Shown here one piece after another: positions 23,528 through 31,734 of a DNA stretch of 34,563 bases. Below the pieces are notes generated by a model. The model was not told the origin of the DNA. It ran no database searches and saw only the letters and a program-made list of their open reading frames with translations. This DNA comes from Akkermansia muciniphila. GTDB taxonomy: Bacteria; Verrucomicrobiota; Kiritimatiellia; RFP12; UBA1067. Numbering within the stretch: position 1 is the first letter of the stretch; every line of letters begins with the position of its first letter. The position numbers were made by a program, and so were the translations under genes. Location: assembly GCA_945870145.1 (NCBI GenBank), contig CAMBQV010000010.1, positions 1-34,563 of the forward strand, in the 5' to 3' direction.

Positions 23528-24334
23528 ATGAATTTTCCTCTCACGATCACACTCCTTATTCTTCCCCCCTGCCTCTTGTTTTCGACGAGCAATCTCATCG
23601 AGAACAGTAGCGCACGTTGTGGATACTCTGTCCATCCTCAACAGGGACAAGGCGACAACCTTCTGGATATCATTGCAGGCGATACACGAACCATTATCGG
23701 CAATGCGTTGCTTGAGAAAGCGGAGGCCTACTACCATGGGGGGCTCACGGATCACGGCGATTGCTCGCTCGTAACCGCAGGGGAAGGTCATGACCATAAC
23801 CACCATGAGGATGAACGCGACTCCGTACAGAGTTCCGCCTGGCGAGATCCTTGGAGTTATCTCAATGCGCAACTTCAAACCAAGGCTCATGTCCACCTCG
23901 ACAAGGCCGAGGAGTTACTCCCTTGGTATTGGGCTGCGTGCGAAGCCTCACCGCATAACATTCAAGCACTGGAGGCTGCCGCCTATGCTTTAGCCCAAAT
24001 GGCGGAGAAACCGCAAGCGGCGCTTCAACTATTAGAGAAGGGGATTCGGGACAACCCCTACAATGTAACGTTGGAGCTCTCACGCGGAGAGATTCTGATC
24101 AAACACTTTAAAGATTTTAAGAATGCTGAAACCGCTTTTCTCGCGGCGTACCAAAAGAGCCTCCATGAAAAAGCCTCGAAAGACGACATACTCAAGGCAA
24201 AGGCTCTTTTCTATCTGGGTTACATTACCAAGCACCGTAACGATCTCAACGCCCTGCAACAATGGCAACAAATCGCACGGGAGACCATGTCTCTTGATCT
24301 CCTCTCCATCCGCAACCTGCTGGAACTTAATTAG
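23528..24334 (+). CDS. Exported TPR protein with a His/Asp metal-binding patch
   Basis: A 268-residue protein with an N-terminal hydrophobic segment (about residues 5-20) that looks like a signal peptide; there is no good lipobox. Residues 59-77 carry NALLEKAEAYYHGGLTDHG. Residues 85-96 (GEGHDHNHHEDE) are rich in His, Asp and Glu and are a likely divalent-metal patch. Residues 105-268 are TPR-like helices (YWAACEASPHNIQALEAAAYALAQMAEKPQ; QLLEKGIRDNPYNVTLELSRGEIL). I recall similar YYHGG-type proteins in PVC genomes but no function. Starting 3 bases after the permease stop, it may be the extracytoplasmic part of that ABC system. The metal link is inference. Confidence 0.7.
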   Translation: MNFPLTITLLILPPCLLFSTSNLIENSSARCGYSVHPQQGQGDNLLDIIAGDTRTIIGNALLEKAEAYYHGGLTDHGDCSLVTAGEGHDHNHHEDERDSVQSSAWRDPWSYLNAQLQTKAHVHLDKAEELLPWYWAACEASPHNIQALEAAAYALAQMAEKPQAALQLLEKGIRDNPYNVTLELSRGEILIKHFKDFKNAETAFLAAYQKSLHEKASKDDILKAKALFYLGYITKHRNDLNALQQWQQIARETMSLDLLSIRNLLELN

Positions 24335-24348
24335 AAAAAAGGAGTCTT

Positions 24349-24897
24349 ATGCCGGTTTTAATTCCGCTACCCGAGGGAGTCGAACCTCTTGAAGCCGTGA
24401 CGATCATTGATGTCTTAAGGCGTGCTTCAATCCGTGTGACCACGGTCTCGCTGACCGACCACATTACCATTCATGCAGCCCATGGTATTAAGCTCGCGGC
24501 TGACACCACCTGGGATGCCATTAACCTCGATGATTTCGGAGCACTGGTGCTCCCTGGAGGTGCCAAAGGTACTGAGCTTTTGAAAAGTGACGAACGCATT
24601 CTCCATGCCGTGCGTGAGTTCAACGACACGGAACGTCACATCTGCGCCCTCTGTGCAGCACCGACCGTTCTCGCCGAGGCGGGAATTCTTGAAGGACGAA
24701 CCGCGACCTGTTATCCCTCTTGCGCCGAAGAGCTTGGGCTCTCTTACGATAACGCGCCTGTTATTGCTGATGGTAACATCATCACTGGACAAGGCCCTGG
24801 AACCGCCCTGCTCTTTTCCCTTGTCCTTGTTCAACACTTCAAAGGCGATCCAGAGGCCCAACAGGTCGCTGATGCCATGCTGACCACGCTTCAGTAA
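24349..24897 (+). CDS. DJ-1/PfpI family protein
   Basis: A 182-residue protein of the DJ-1 branch. PLPEGVEPLEAVTIIDVLRRASIRVTTVSL aligns with the N-terminus of DJ-1, with E15 at the conserved glutamate next to the reactive cysteine. The nucleophilic elbow is C102 in ICALCAAPTVLAEAG, followed by ATCYPS and TGQGPGTALLFSLVLVQHF. DJ-1 proteins are linked to stress protection and possibly glyoxal or protein deglycation, still debated. AAAGGAG precedes the ATG at good distance. The gene follows the TPR protein by 14 bases and lies 5 bases before pdhA. Confidence 0.93.
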   Translation: MPVLIPLPEGVEPLEAVTIIDVLRRASIRVTTVSLTDHITIHAAHGIKLAADTTWDAINLDDFGALVLPGGAKGTELLKSDERILHAVREFNDTERHICALCAAPTVLAEAGILEGRTATCYPSCAEELGLSYDNAPVIADGNIITGQGPGTALLFSLVLVQHFKGDPEAQQVADAMLTTLQ

Positions 24898-24902
24898 TCC
24901 AT

Positions 24903-25847
24903 ATGACCTCCCTCCAAGCCTACGACCTGATGCTCACCATTCGCCTCTTTGAAGAGGCCATCGAGCGCCTTTTTCTGGAGGGACGCATCGTCGGCACAGC
25001 TCACACCTGCATCGGCCAGGAGGCTGTCGCGGTTGGCGTGGCCACAGCGCTTCAGATCCAAGATGCGATGACCTCGACTCATCGTGGCCATGGACACTTT
25101 ATCGCGCGAGGAGCAGACCCTCGCCGAGTGATGGCCGAGCTTTTCGGACGCGAGACTGGCTACTCCAAGGGACGCGGAGGCAGCCAAATGATGATGGATC
25201 CTTCGCTTGGTTTTTACGGTGCCAATGGTATCACAGGTGCCAGCATACCCTTTGCAGCGGGCCTCGCACTTGATGCCCAGATGCGTCAGTCTAATCGTGT
25301 CACTGTCTGCCTTTTCGGTGATGGGGCCTCGAACCAGGGCGTCTTTCATGAAACTCTAAATATTGCTTCCCTCTGGAAACTCCCCATTCTCTTCATTGTA
25401 GAAAACAATGGTTACGCCATGTCCACAGCAACCTCTCGCGGACTTGCCAATCCCTCTGTCGCTGACCGCGCGGCATCCTATAACATGCCTGGCATTACTG
25501 TAGATGGAAACGATTTCTTTGCCGTCCGTGAGCGTGTCGAACACTTTGCAGAAGCCGCACGAAAGGGGGCAGGTCCCGCTTTGATTGAATGTCAAACCTA
25601 TCGACTCTCTGGCCATTCGCGCGGCGACCCACGTACCTACCGTACGCGCGAAGAGGAGGTTCAAGCCCAGAAGGAGGATCCGCTCCTGCGCATGGAAACC
25701 CATCTCTCAAAAACGGAGGCTGTTCCGATCGCAACACTTGTCGCGCACCAGAAGCAGGTTCATGCCAAGATAGACGAAGTGATACGTTTCTGTGATGCCT
25801 CGCCCGTTCCTGACCCCCTCAACTATCTTGCGGAGGTCCTCTTATGA
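24903..25847 (+). CDS. pdhA: Pyruvate (2-oxo acid) dehydrogenase E1 component, alpha subunit
   Basis: A 314-residue E1 alpha. It decarboxylates pyruvate or a related 2-oxo acid with thiamine diphosphate. The TPP motif is GDGASNQGVFHETLNIASLWKLPILFIVENN (139-169), with D140 and N169/N170 as metal and cofactor ligands. Other hallmarks are STHRGHGHFIARG and SKGRGGSQMM (phosphorylation-loop region), and TYRLSGHSRGDPRTYRTREE. Substrate could also be acetoin or branched-chain 2-oxo acids; the sequence alone does not decide. No Shine-Dalgarno sequence precedes the ATG. The stop overlaps pdhB as ATGA, so both subunits are made in step. Confidence 0.94.
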   Translation: MTSLQAYDLMLTIRLFEEAIERLFLEGRIVGTAHTCIGQEAVAVGVATALQIQDAMTSTHRGHGHFIARGADPRRVMAELFGRETGYSKGRGGSQMMMDPSLGFYGANGITGASIPFAAGLALDAQMRQSNRVTVCLFGDGASNQGVFHETLNIASLWKLPILFIVENNGYAMSTATSRGLANPSVADRAASYNMPGITVDGNDFFAVRERVEHFAEAARKGAGPALIECQTYRLSGHSRGDPRTYRTREEEVQAQKEDPLLRMETHLSKTEAVPIATLVAHQKQVHAKIDEVIRFCDASPVPDPLNYLAEVLL

Positions 25848-26839
25848 GCATCACCTTCACACAGGCTCTTCGCGACACCTTAACCGCCGAGATGAAACGC
25901 GACCCCTCGATCTTCTTGATGGGAGAGGATATTGGTCTTTATGGAGGTGCCTTCGGGGTGACGCGAGGACTCCTGGAAACCTTCGGACCTCAACGTGTAC
26001 GTGACACCCCCATCTCTGAACAGGCCCTCACCGGGATCGCCATTGGCGCGGCCGTCGCAGGACAACGCCCGGTCATTGAGTTCATGTTTATGGATTTTAT
26101 CACGCTGGCCGTCGATCAGATCGTCAACATGGCTGCGAAACTCAAGCCTATTTACGGAATGGACTGCCCCCTGGTCATCCGCGCCCCGCATGGAGGCGGT
26201 CGTGGCTATGGCGCGACACACTCCCAGTCCCTCGAACGCCTCTTCATGGGAATCCCAGGCATCTTAATCGCAGCCCCCTCCAATGCAGCTGATGCATCTG
26301 CACTTTTACAAACCGCCTTGCGTGGAAAAAGCCCCGTCCTCTTTCTCGAACACAAAATGCTCTATCCTCAGCGGTTTGACGATATTGACCCCTTGCCCGA
26401 GCCCATTCCGTTCGGTGTTGCAAATGTTGTGAGAACAGGCAAGGATGTCACACTCATATCGTGGTCCTACATGACGCAACTGGCCATACAAGCCTCGGAC
26501 CAACTCCGCTCAAGTGGCATTGAAGCAGAGGTCATTGATTTACTCACGCTCAACCCACTCGACATGGGCATGATTATCGAGTCTCTAAAACAGACTGGTC
26601 GGGTGATGATTATTGAGGAAGGACCTAAGACTGGCGGGGTCGGCGCTGAAATCGCTGCGCAGATCATGGAACAGGCCTATGACTATTTAGAAAAGCCCCT
26701 CCTGCGACTTGCCTCGCCCGATCTGCCGATCCCCTCGGCCAAAAATCTCGAAGCTGCTTGCATTCCCTCGGCGGAGTCCATTCAGAAAGCCGCCCGGGAG
26801 TTGCTAAGCAGTAATCAGGGGACAGTAATCAGTGACTGA
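25844..26839 (+). CDS. pdhB: Pyruvate (2-oxo acid) dehydrogenase E1 component, beta subunit
   Basis: A 331-residue E1 beta with EDIGLYGGAFGVTRGL, PISEQALTGIAIGAAVAGQRPVIEFMFMDFITLAVDQIVNMAAK, the conserved APHGGGRGYGATHSQSLE loop and the C-terminal EEGPKTGGVGAEIAAQI segment. E1 alpha and beta form the heterotetramer that loads the lipoyl arm of E2. No E2 or E3 gene follows: the next gene, comF, is convergent. The last ten residues (SSNQGTVISD) are read from a CAGT-type repeat that continues past the stop, so the natural C-terminus has probably been replaced or extended. Confidence 0.95.
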   Translation: MSITFTQALRDTLTAEMKRDPSIFLMGEDIGLYGGAFGVTRGLLETFGPQRVRDTPISEQALTGIAIGAAVAGQRPVIEFMFMDFITLAVDQIVNMAAKLKPIYGMDCPLVIRAPHGGGRGYGATHSQSLERLFMGIPGILIAAPSNAADASALLQTALRGKSPVLFLEHKMLYPQRFDDIDPLPEPIPFGVANVVRTGKDVTLISWSYMTQLAIQASDQLRSSGIEAEVIDLLTLNPLDMGMIIESLKQTGRVMIIEEGPKTGGVGAEIAAQIMEQAYDYLEKPLLRLASPDLPIPSAKNLEAACIPSAESIQKAARELLSSNQGTVISD

Positions 26840-26870
26840 CACCGATCACTGATGACTGATGACTGATCAC
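26809..26870. repeat. CAGTAATCAGTGA-type degenerate repeat
   Basis: About eight imperfect 7-8 base units with CAGT or its reverse ACTG, in both orientations, run from the last codons of pdhB to the comF stop. The inner part can fold into the hairpin listed separately. It belongs with the repeats at 7541-7579 and 14210-14245. Confidence 0.65.
26823..26858. terminator. Candidate bidirectional hairpin between pdhB and comF
   Basis: CAGTAATCAGTG (26823-26834) pairs with CACTGATGACTG (26847-26858) at 11 of 12 positions around a 12-base loop. It lies between two convergent genes and would fold on either transcript. There is no U-run on either side, so Rho-independent termination is doubtful; it may only stabilise 3' ends. 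Confidence 0.35.
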
Positions 26871-27601
26871 TAAACATGATCGCCACGCTTACGCGCAATG
26901 GTCAACGCCCAGACTTCACGCGCTCCAGCTCTCTTCAGCGCTTTGGCACACTCGTGGAGCGTTGAGCCTGTGGTCATGACGTCATCCACCAGCAAAACAG
27001 AACGTTGACGAAGCCATTCGGGCCGTGCAACAGAAAAGGCACCTGACATATTTTGCCTCCGCTTCACCGCGTTAAAATGTGTCTGCGTCTCAGTCTCTCG
27101 AATGCGCACAAGCGAAGTCCCGTCAAAACGGCGGTCAATCCGGAGTGCCAACTCCTCTGCCAAAAGTCCCGCTTGGTTATAGGAACGCTCACGCTGACGC
27201 GTTGAAAAGAGCGGCACAGGTACGACCACATCAACAGAGGTGCTTCTGAAATGGGCCTCAAGCCCTCCCTGCAACAGATCCACGAGATCCTGCTTCATCC
27301 AAAGCGCATGATTGTATTTAAAGGCATGGATTTGTTCTTGAATCGTCCCTCTGAAGTCAGTTGCAGCGCGGGCGCGATCAAACGCAGGATGATGCTCGCG
27401 ACAGGCACTGCAGACAAACGCGTGCTTAAGAGCGCCTTCCGCTGGATACCCACAGATGGAGCAGACACCTGCGCCATCGAAGAATGTGAAGGAGCGAATG
27501 CACTCCCAGCACCAATAACGATCTTCCCGATCTGAGGGTGATTGACACCCTGGACAGAGCCTTGGATAGGCCCAGTCGAGCACTTTAATAATCTCTCGCA
27601 T
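26870..27601 (-). CDS. comF: ComF family phosphoribosyltransferase-like protein
   Basis: A 243-residue protein. The N-terminus has paired cysteines (CPGCQSP, WCWEC, CSICG, FVCSAC) as in the double zinc-ribbon of ComFC. It is followed by FKYNHALWMKQDLVDLL and VVVPVPLFSTRQRERSYNQA. The PRPP-binding motif is VLLVDDVMTTGSTLHECAKAL. In naturally competent bacteria ComF assists DNA uptake or processing; in others its role is unclear. Here it is alone on the minus strand with no other competence gene nearby. Its TAG stop abuts the repeat shared with pdhB. It has its own candidate promoter. Confidence 0.93.
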   Translation of the reverse strand: MREIIKVLDWAYPRLCPGCQSPSDREDRYWCWECIRSFTFFDGAGVCSICGYPAEGALKHAFVCSACREHHPAFDRARAATDFRGTIQEQIHAFKYNHALWMKQDLVDLLQGGLEAHFRSTSVDVVVPVPLFSTRQRERSYNQAGLLAEELALRIDRRFDGTSLVRIRETETQTHFNAVKRRQNMSGAFSVARPEWLRQRSVLLVDDVMTTGSTLHECAKALKRAGAREVWALTIARKRGDHV

Positions 27602-27652
27602 AACAATTCACTATTTTTTTGAAAACGACCTTTACCAAACTTTTATGTTTTG

Positions 27653-27681
27653 ATCTTACCCTTATTTGTCACAATACTCAA
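27653..27681 (-). promoter_or_regulatory. comF: Candidate comF promoter
   Basis: On the minus strand TTGAGT (27676-27681) and TAAGAT (27653-27658) are 17 bases apart, each with 4 of 6 consensus matches. The -35 box lies in a near-perfect dyad (ACTCAACTTTT and AAAAGTGAGT, 27676-27697), a possible operator. The leader would be about 45 bases. Confidence 0.35.
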
Positions 27682-27737
27682 CTTTTAAAAAGTGAGTTGC
27701 CTATTAAACATCGCGTGAAATGTTAAAAAAATCGCCT

Positions 27738-27765
27738 TTGTTTTAGCCTTCATTCGGAGTATAAT
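27738..27765 (+). promoter_or_regulatory. Candidate promoter for the unknown gene and plsY-gpsA
   Basis: A consensus TATAAT (27760-27765) is preceded at 16 bases by TTGTTT (27738-27743). The start codon at 27796 is 30 bases downstream, with GGAGAG between. It diverges from the comF promoter. Confidence 0.5.
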
Positions 27766-27795
27766 AAAAGCTTCATTTTGGGAGAGTACTCACGT

Positions 27796-28437
27796 ATGGC
27801 CTTAACAAAACGCACACTTGAAATCACGCTTCAGGCACTCCATGTTCCTGTGACAGGGGCTGGGTTACTGGAGAAAACATCACACCTGCTTTCGGCGGAG
27901 CTCATCTGGCCGCGCGTTGGAATTGCCCAAAAAGCAACTTCCCAACCCTGCCAACTTGAAAAGGGGCAGGCTAATTTCGAGGATATCCACTGGGGCAACC
28001 GCATCCTCTTCAAAGAAAACGTAGAGGGAAAATTTGCCCTCCGGATCGCCTTGACCGAGGTACTAGACGATGAAGAACTTGAAAAGTTTCTCAGAGCGTT
28101 CAGTGGTGCTGCACTTGGCTTCGGAGCCGATGTTCTCGCACCTCTCTATCCACCCTTTGGGAAGTTAGTGGCAGCCCCAATTGATTATCTCGCCAAAGAC
28201 ATTGAAAAATATCCAGGTCCTACACGATTGGTCGAGGGTCTTGTAGAATTGGATGCTGGCGATTTTCCCGAGAACAGCGAAGAGTCCTTGACGATTCGCC
28301 TCGTTACCGCACGTTCCCTTCTGAAGTCGGTCACCCGTCGGGTCGCAGGGCGTACCCGTCATGAAAAGAAGACGCTCCTTCCGAAAGGGGAACCGAATGG
28401 AGAAGTCACGCTTCTAATCCGCACGCTTTCAACTTAA
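27796..28437 (+). CDS. Hypothetical protein upstream of plsY
   Basis: A 213-residue protein I do not recognise. It is soluble, with no signal peptide or membrane helix. It alternates predicted strands and helices, for example NVEGKFALRIALTEVLDDEELEKFLRAFSGAALGFGADVL, and ends in basic segments (TRRVAGRTRHEKKTLLP) with a final VTLLIRTLS strand. The frame reaches back to a TTG at 27778, but ATG at 27796 with GGAGAG 9 bases upstream is the better start. It is separated from plsY by 31 bases, and a TATAAT promoter precedes it. A link to phospholipid synthesis is suggested only by position. Confidence 0.7.
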   Translation: MALTKRTLEITLQALHVPVTGAGLLEKTSHLLSAELIWPRVGIAQKATSQPCQLEKGQANFEDIHWGNRILFKENVEGKFALRIALTEVLDDEELEKFLRAFSGAALGFGADVLAPLYPPFGKLVAAPIDYLAKDIEKYPGPTRLVEGLVELDAGDFPENSEESLTIRLVTARSLLKSVTRRVAGRTRHEKKTLLPKGEPNGEVTLLIRTLST

Positions 28438-28468
28438 ACACACGCTCTCTTAACACGTTAACTCGACT

Positions 28469-29122
28469 ATGAATATTACGATTCTCTACCTCCTTTCAGG
28501 GATCACGGCGTATCTCCTCGGCTCTGTTCCTTTTGGCTTCCTCATTGCAAAGACAAAGGGCATTGATATTCGAACGGTCGGCAGTGGCAATATTGGGGCA
28601 ACAAACGTCTTCCGCTCTGTGAGTAAAAAGCTAGGTGTCATCACCTTTACACTCGACTTCCTCAAAGGCTGTTGCGGCGCGGCGCTCTTGCCCCTTCTGG
28701 CGGACAAACTTGCCCCTGGTCTGCTGACAGGTCTCGCGAAGGACATCCTGCCTGTCTTTTGTGGCGCCCTGACGATTGTCGGACACAATTGGACCTGCTT
28801 TCTGGGTTTTAAAGGTGGCAAGGGCATTGCGACCAGTGCGGGGATGCTGATCGGACTCTCCCCCTTGAGTATGGCCATTGCTCTGGGCATTTGGATCGTC
28901 GTCTTCGTGACCTCTCGCTACGTCTCCGTGGCCTCTATTGCAGCGGCGGTCACCCTCGGCATCATTGTATGGCCCTTGCATCTCAAGGACTATGGACTCT
29001 GGTTCCCTGCGGTTCTGACCTGTTTATCCCTCTTGGCCATCTGGAAACATCGGTCCAATATCGCACGCCTTCGCGCTGGGACAGAGAGCCGCTTTGAATT
29101 TGGGAAAAAAGGACGTTCATGA
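28469..29122 (+). CDS. plsY: Glycerol-3-phosphate acyltransferase PlsY
   Basis: PlsY transfers an acyl group from acyl-phosphate to glycerol-3-phosphate, the first step of phospholipid synthesis, in the cytoplasmic membrane. The 217-residue length is slightly long but normal. Signatures: LLGSVPFGFLIAK, VGSGNIGATNVFR, TLDFLKG, GHNWTCFLGFKGGKGIATSAG, and a C-terminal basic end after KHRSNIARLRAGTESRF. About five membrane helices are evident. It overlaps gpsA as ATGA, coupling substrate supply (glycerol-3-phosphate) to its use. No ribosome binding site is visible; a TTAAC-AC-GTTAA palindrome at 28450-28461 lies just before the ATG. Confidence 0.95.
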   Translation: MNITILYLLSGITAYLLGSVPFGFLIAKTKGIDIRTVGSGNIGATNVFRSVSKKLGVITFTLDFLKGCCGAALLPLLADKLAPGLLTGLAKDILPVFCGALTIVGHNWTCFLGFKGGKGIATSAGMLIGLSPLSMAIALGIWIVVFVTSRYVSVASIAAAVTLGIIVWPLHLKDYGLWFPAVLTCLSLLAIWKHRSNIARLRAGTESRFEFGKKGRS

Positions 29123-30111
29123 AAATAACCATTATTGGTGACGGCGGCTGGGGAACAGCCATTGCCCTTTTGTTAAATTCTAATGGTCATACCCTAACGC
29201 TGTGGGGTCCCTTTGAAGATTACTTGAAAGAGATTCGAGCTACCGGCGAAAACAGTCGTTATCTCAAAGGCGTTAAAATACCCTCCTCCCTGATCTGGAC
29301 AAGTGATCCGCGTGCAGCAGTAGCTGATGCGGAGCTGATTGTCCTCGCTATGCCCTCTAAGTTTTTTGCAGATGTCTGCAAACGCTTTGCTGGACTCATC
29401 CCCTCGACAACACCTGTCGTCAGCTTAACAAAGGGCCTCTGTGAGGCCAGTCACTGCCGTATGAGCGAGCTCGCGCAAGAGATCCTTCAGGTACCACAGG
29501 TCGTCGTCCTCTCGGGCCCAAGCCATGCCGAAGAGGTGGCGCGTAACATCCCCACCGCCGTGGTCGCAGCCTGCGAGGATGAAGCGTGCGCACAACAGAT
29601 TCAGAAGATATTTACCGCTCCCTTTTTTCGCGTCTACACCTCTACAGACCCAGTCGGCGTAGAGATCGGCGGCGCGGTCAAAAATGTCATTGCCATTGCG
29701 GTCGGGGCCTCGGATGGCCTAGGTTTCGGAGATAACACCCGCGCAGCACTGATCACCCGTGGATTGGCTGAGATTACGCGCTTTGGGATCGCTTTGGGCG
29801 CAAAACCCGAAACACTCTCGGGACTCAGTGGTGTCGGGGATCTCATCGTGACCTGTACTAGCCAGCACAGTCGCAACCATACCGTTGGCGAACGTCTAGG
29901 TAAGGGTGAGAAGATTAGCGACATCCTCGCAAGTATGACTATGGTTGCAGAAGGTGTCTGGAATGCAAAGGTCATCTACGCATTGGCCAAGCTTAACAAC
30001 GTCTCGATGCCGATCACCGAGACCGTCTATAAACTCTGTTACGAAGACCTCTCGGTCCGCGAGGCCGTCGCTCGTCTCATCTCCCGTGATGCAAAACCCG
30101 AATACTCATAA
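29119..30111 (+). CDS. gpsA: NAD(P)-dependent glycerol-3-phosphate dehydrogenase
   Basis: GpsA reduces dihydroxyacetone phosphate to sn-glycerol-3-phosphate for phospholipids. The 330-residue length is standard. Motifs: Rossmann GDGGWGTAIALLL (8-20), VLAMPSKFF, SLTKGL, VVLSGPSHAEEVA, and the catalytic region GGAVKNVIAIAVGASDGLGFGDNTRAALITRGLAEITRFG with the active lysine in AVKN. LSGLSGVGDLIVTCTS and RNHTVGERLGKG follow, then VAEGVWNAKVIYALA. It starts inside plsY and is followed by nadB after 12 bases. Confidence 0.97.
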   Translation: MKITIIGDGGWGTAIALLLNSNGHTLTLWGPFEDYLKEIRATGENSRYLKGVKIPSSLIWTSDPRAAVADAELIVLAMPSKFFADVCKRFAGLIPSTTPVVSLTKGLCEASHCRMSELAQEILQVPQVVVLSGPSHAEEVARNIPTAVVAACEDEACAQQIQKIFTAPFFRVYTSTDPVGVEIGGAVKNVIAIAVGASDGLGFGDNTRAALITRGLAEITRFGIALGAKPETLSGLSGVGDLIVTCTSQHSRNHTVGERLGKGEKISDILASMTMVAEGVWNAKVIYALAKLNNVSMPITETVYKLCYEDLSVREAVARLISRDAKPEYS

Positions 30112-30123
30112 ATTGGATCCCTC

Positions 30124-31728
30124 ATGAGCAACAGAATAGAACGTGCTGATTTCTTTATTGTCGGCAGTGGTATAGCCGGGCTCATGAGCGCCTTGCACCT
30201 CGCGAACCACGGGCGTGTCCTCTTGGTCACCAAGAAGCGTCTAAACGACTGCAACACCAATCAGGCCCAAGGGGGCATTGCCTGCGTGATGGATTCCGCC
30301 GACAGCTTTGATCAGCACATCAAAGACACACTCATTGCGGGTGCGGGACTGTGTGATGAAAAGGTTGTTCGCGATGTGGTCTCTAAAGGGCCTGAACGTA
30401 TCAAAGAGCTGATTCAACTCGGCGTTGAATTTCACCGAAAAGCAGACGGTTCCCAAGAGTTTGATCTCGGACGCGAGGGCGGCCACTCCCAGCGCCGCGT
30501 CCTCCACGCGGGTGACATCACAGGCCAGCGTATCGAATCTGCTCTCGTGGCAAAAGTGCTCGCCCATCCGAACATCGAAACCCTTGAGCACACCATGGTG
30601 ATTGACCTCATCACCACGCGTTGGCTCAAACAGTCTGACTCCCAAAATCGTTGTGTAGGAGCTTACGTCCTCAACCAGTTGACGGGGGAGATTTATGCGA
30701 TTCACGCCCCGACCACATTGCTCGCCACAGGAGGATGTGGCAAAGCTTATCTCTACACCTGTAATCCCGATATTGCGACAGGCGACGGTGTAGCACTTGC
30801 CTGGCGCGCGGGAGCTCGCATCGCCAACATGGAGTTTATTCAGTTTCATCCCACCTGCCTCTATCATCCACAAGCCAAGCGTTTTCTCATCAGCGAGGCG
30901 GTTCGGGGTGAAGGTGCTGAACTCGTTGACCATGAGGGGCGTCCCTTCATGAAGAAGTATGACCCGAGAGGCTCCCTGGCTCCACGCGACATTGTGGCGC
31001 GCGCCATTGACTCTGAGATGAAGCGCACGGGTGCCCCCTTCTGTTGCCTCGATATTCGTCACAAGACGCCGAACTATTTGAAGGAACGTTTCCCAAAGAT
31101 TTATGACACCTGCTCCAAGTTCGGTATTGATATGGCCACAGACCTCATTCCGATTGTGCCCTCTGCCCACTACTGCTGTGGAGGAATACAAGCGTCATTG
31201 GACGGAGTTACATCGTTGCCGGGACTTTATGCCGTCGGAGAGACCGCCTGCACGGGTCTTCATGGCGCAAATCGTTTGGCAAGCAACTCCCTACTCGAGG
31301 CGGTGGTGGGCGCGTATGAAGCCGTCAATCGCATTGTCAACACCCCTCCGAAGCTTCCGACTAATCTTCACATTCCCTCTTGGGAGTATGGCACCGCTGT
31401 TGCCAGCGATGAAGCGGTTATGGTTGCACATAACTGGATGGAGGTCCGCACCTGCATGTGGGACTACGTGGGCATTGTCCGCACCAACAAACGTCTGATG
31501 CGTGCCAGAAATCGAATCTGCAATCTGCGCCAAGAGATTCGTGAATATTACTTTGATTATCTCGTGACCCCTGATACGCTCGAACTTCGTAACCTCGCAC
31601 TTGTCGGGGAACTGATCATCCGCAGCGCCATGCGCCGCCACGAGAGTCGTGGACTCCACTTCACGCTTGATTATCCAGAATTATTAAATGACCCCCGAAA
31701 CACTGTTCTTCCAGGAGGCAAGCACTAA
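30124..31728 (+). CDS. nadB: L-aspartate oxidase
   Basis: NadB oxidises L-aspartate to iminoaspartate for NAD synthesis, using oxygen or fumarate. The 534-residue length fits. FAD-binding DFFIVGSGIAGLMSALHLANHG at the N-terminus is followed by CNTNQAQGGIACVM, LGREGGHSQRRVLHAGD, LLATGGCGKAYLYTCNPDIATGDGVALAWRAGA, IQFHPTCLYHP, LISEAVRGEGAELVD, LAPRDIVARAIDSEM, and HYCCGGIQ with GLHGANRLASNSLLEA. The C-terminus with DYLVTPDTLELRNLALVGELIIRSAMRRHESRG agrees with NadB more than with succinate dehydrogenase. No nadA or nadC lies in the window. A weak ribosome binding site and a 6-base gap to the MFS gene suggest one transcript. Confidence 0.96.
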   Translation: MSNRIERADFFIVGSGIAGLMSALHLANHGRVLLVTKKRLNDCNTNQAQGGIACVMDSADSFDQHIKDTLIAGAGLCDEKVVRDVVSKGPERIKELIQLGVEFHRKADGSQEFDLGREGGHSQRRVLHAGDITGQRIESALVAKVLAHPNIETLEHTMVIDLITTRWLKQSDSQNRCVGAYVLNQLTGEIYAIHAPTTLLATGGCGKAYLYTCNPDIATGDGVALAWRAGARIANMEFIQFHPTCLYHPQAKRFLISEAVRGEGAELVDHEGRPFMKKYDPRGSLAPRDIVARAIDSEMKRTGAPFCCLDIRHKTPNYLKERFPKIYDTCSKFGIDMATDLIPIVPSAHYCCGGIQASLDGVTSLPGLYAVGETACTGLHGANRLASNSLLEAVVGAYEAVNRIVNTPPKLPTNLHIPSWEYGTAVASDEAVMVAHNWMEVRTCMWDYVGIVRTNKRLMRARNRICNLRQEIREYYFDYLVTPDTLELRNLALVGELIIRSAMRRHESRGLHFTLDYPELLNDPRNTVLPGGKH

Positions 31729-31734
31729 CGCATC

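Noticed and set aside
7541-26870. CRISPR array
   Set aside because: The repeats are 7-12 bases, degenerate and without unique spacers of constant length; no cas gene is present.
30241-31191. Long minus-strand open frame opposite nadB
   Set aside because: It is a 316-residue antisense shadow of a highly conserved gene, without a start signal or recognisable domain.
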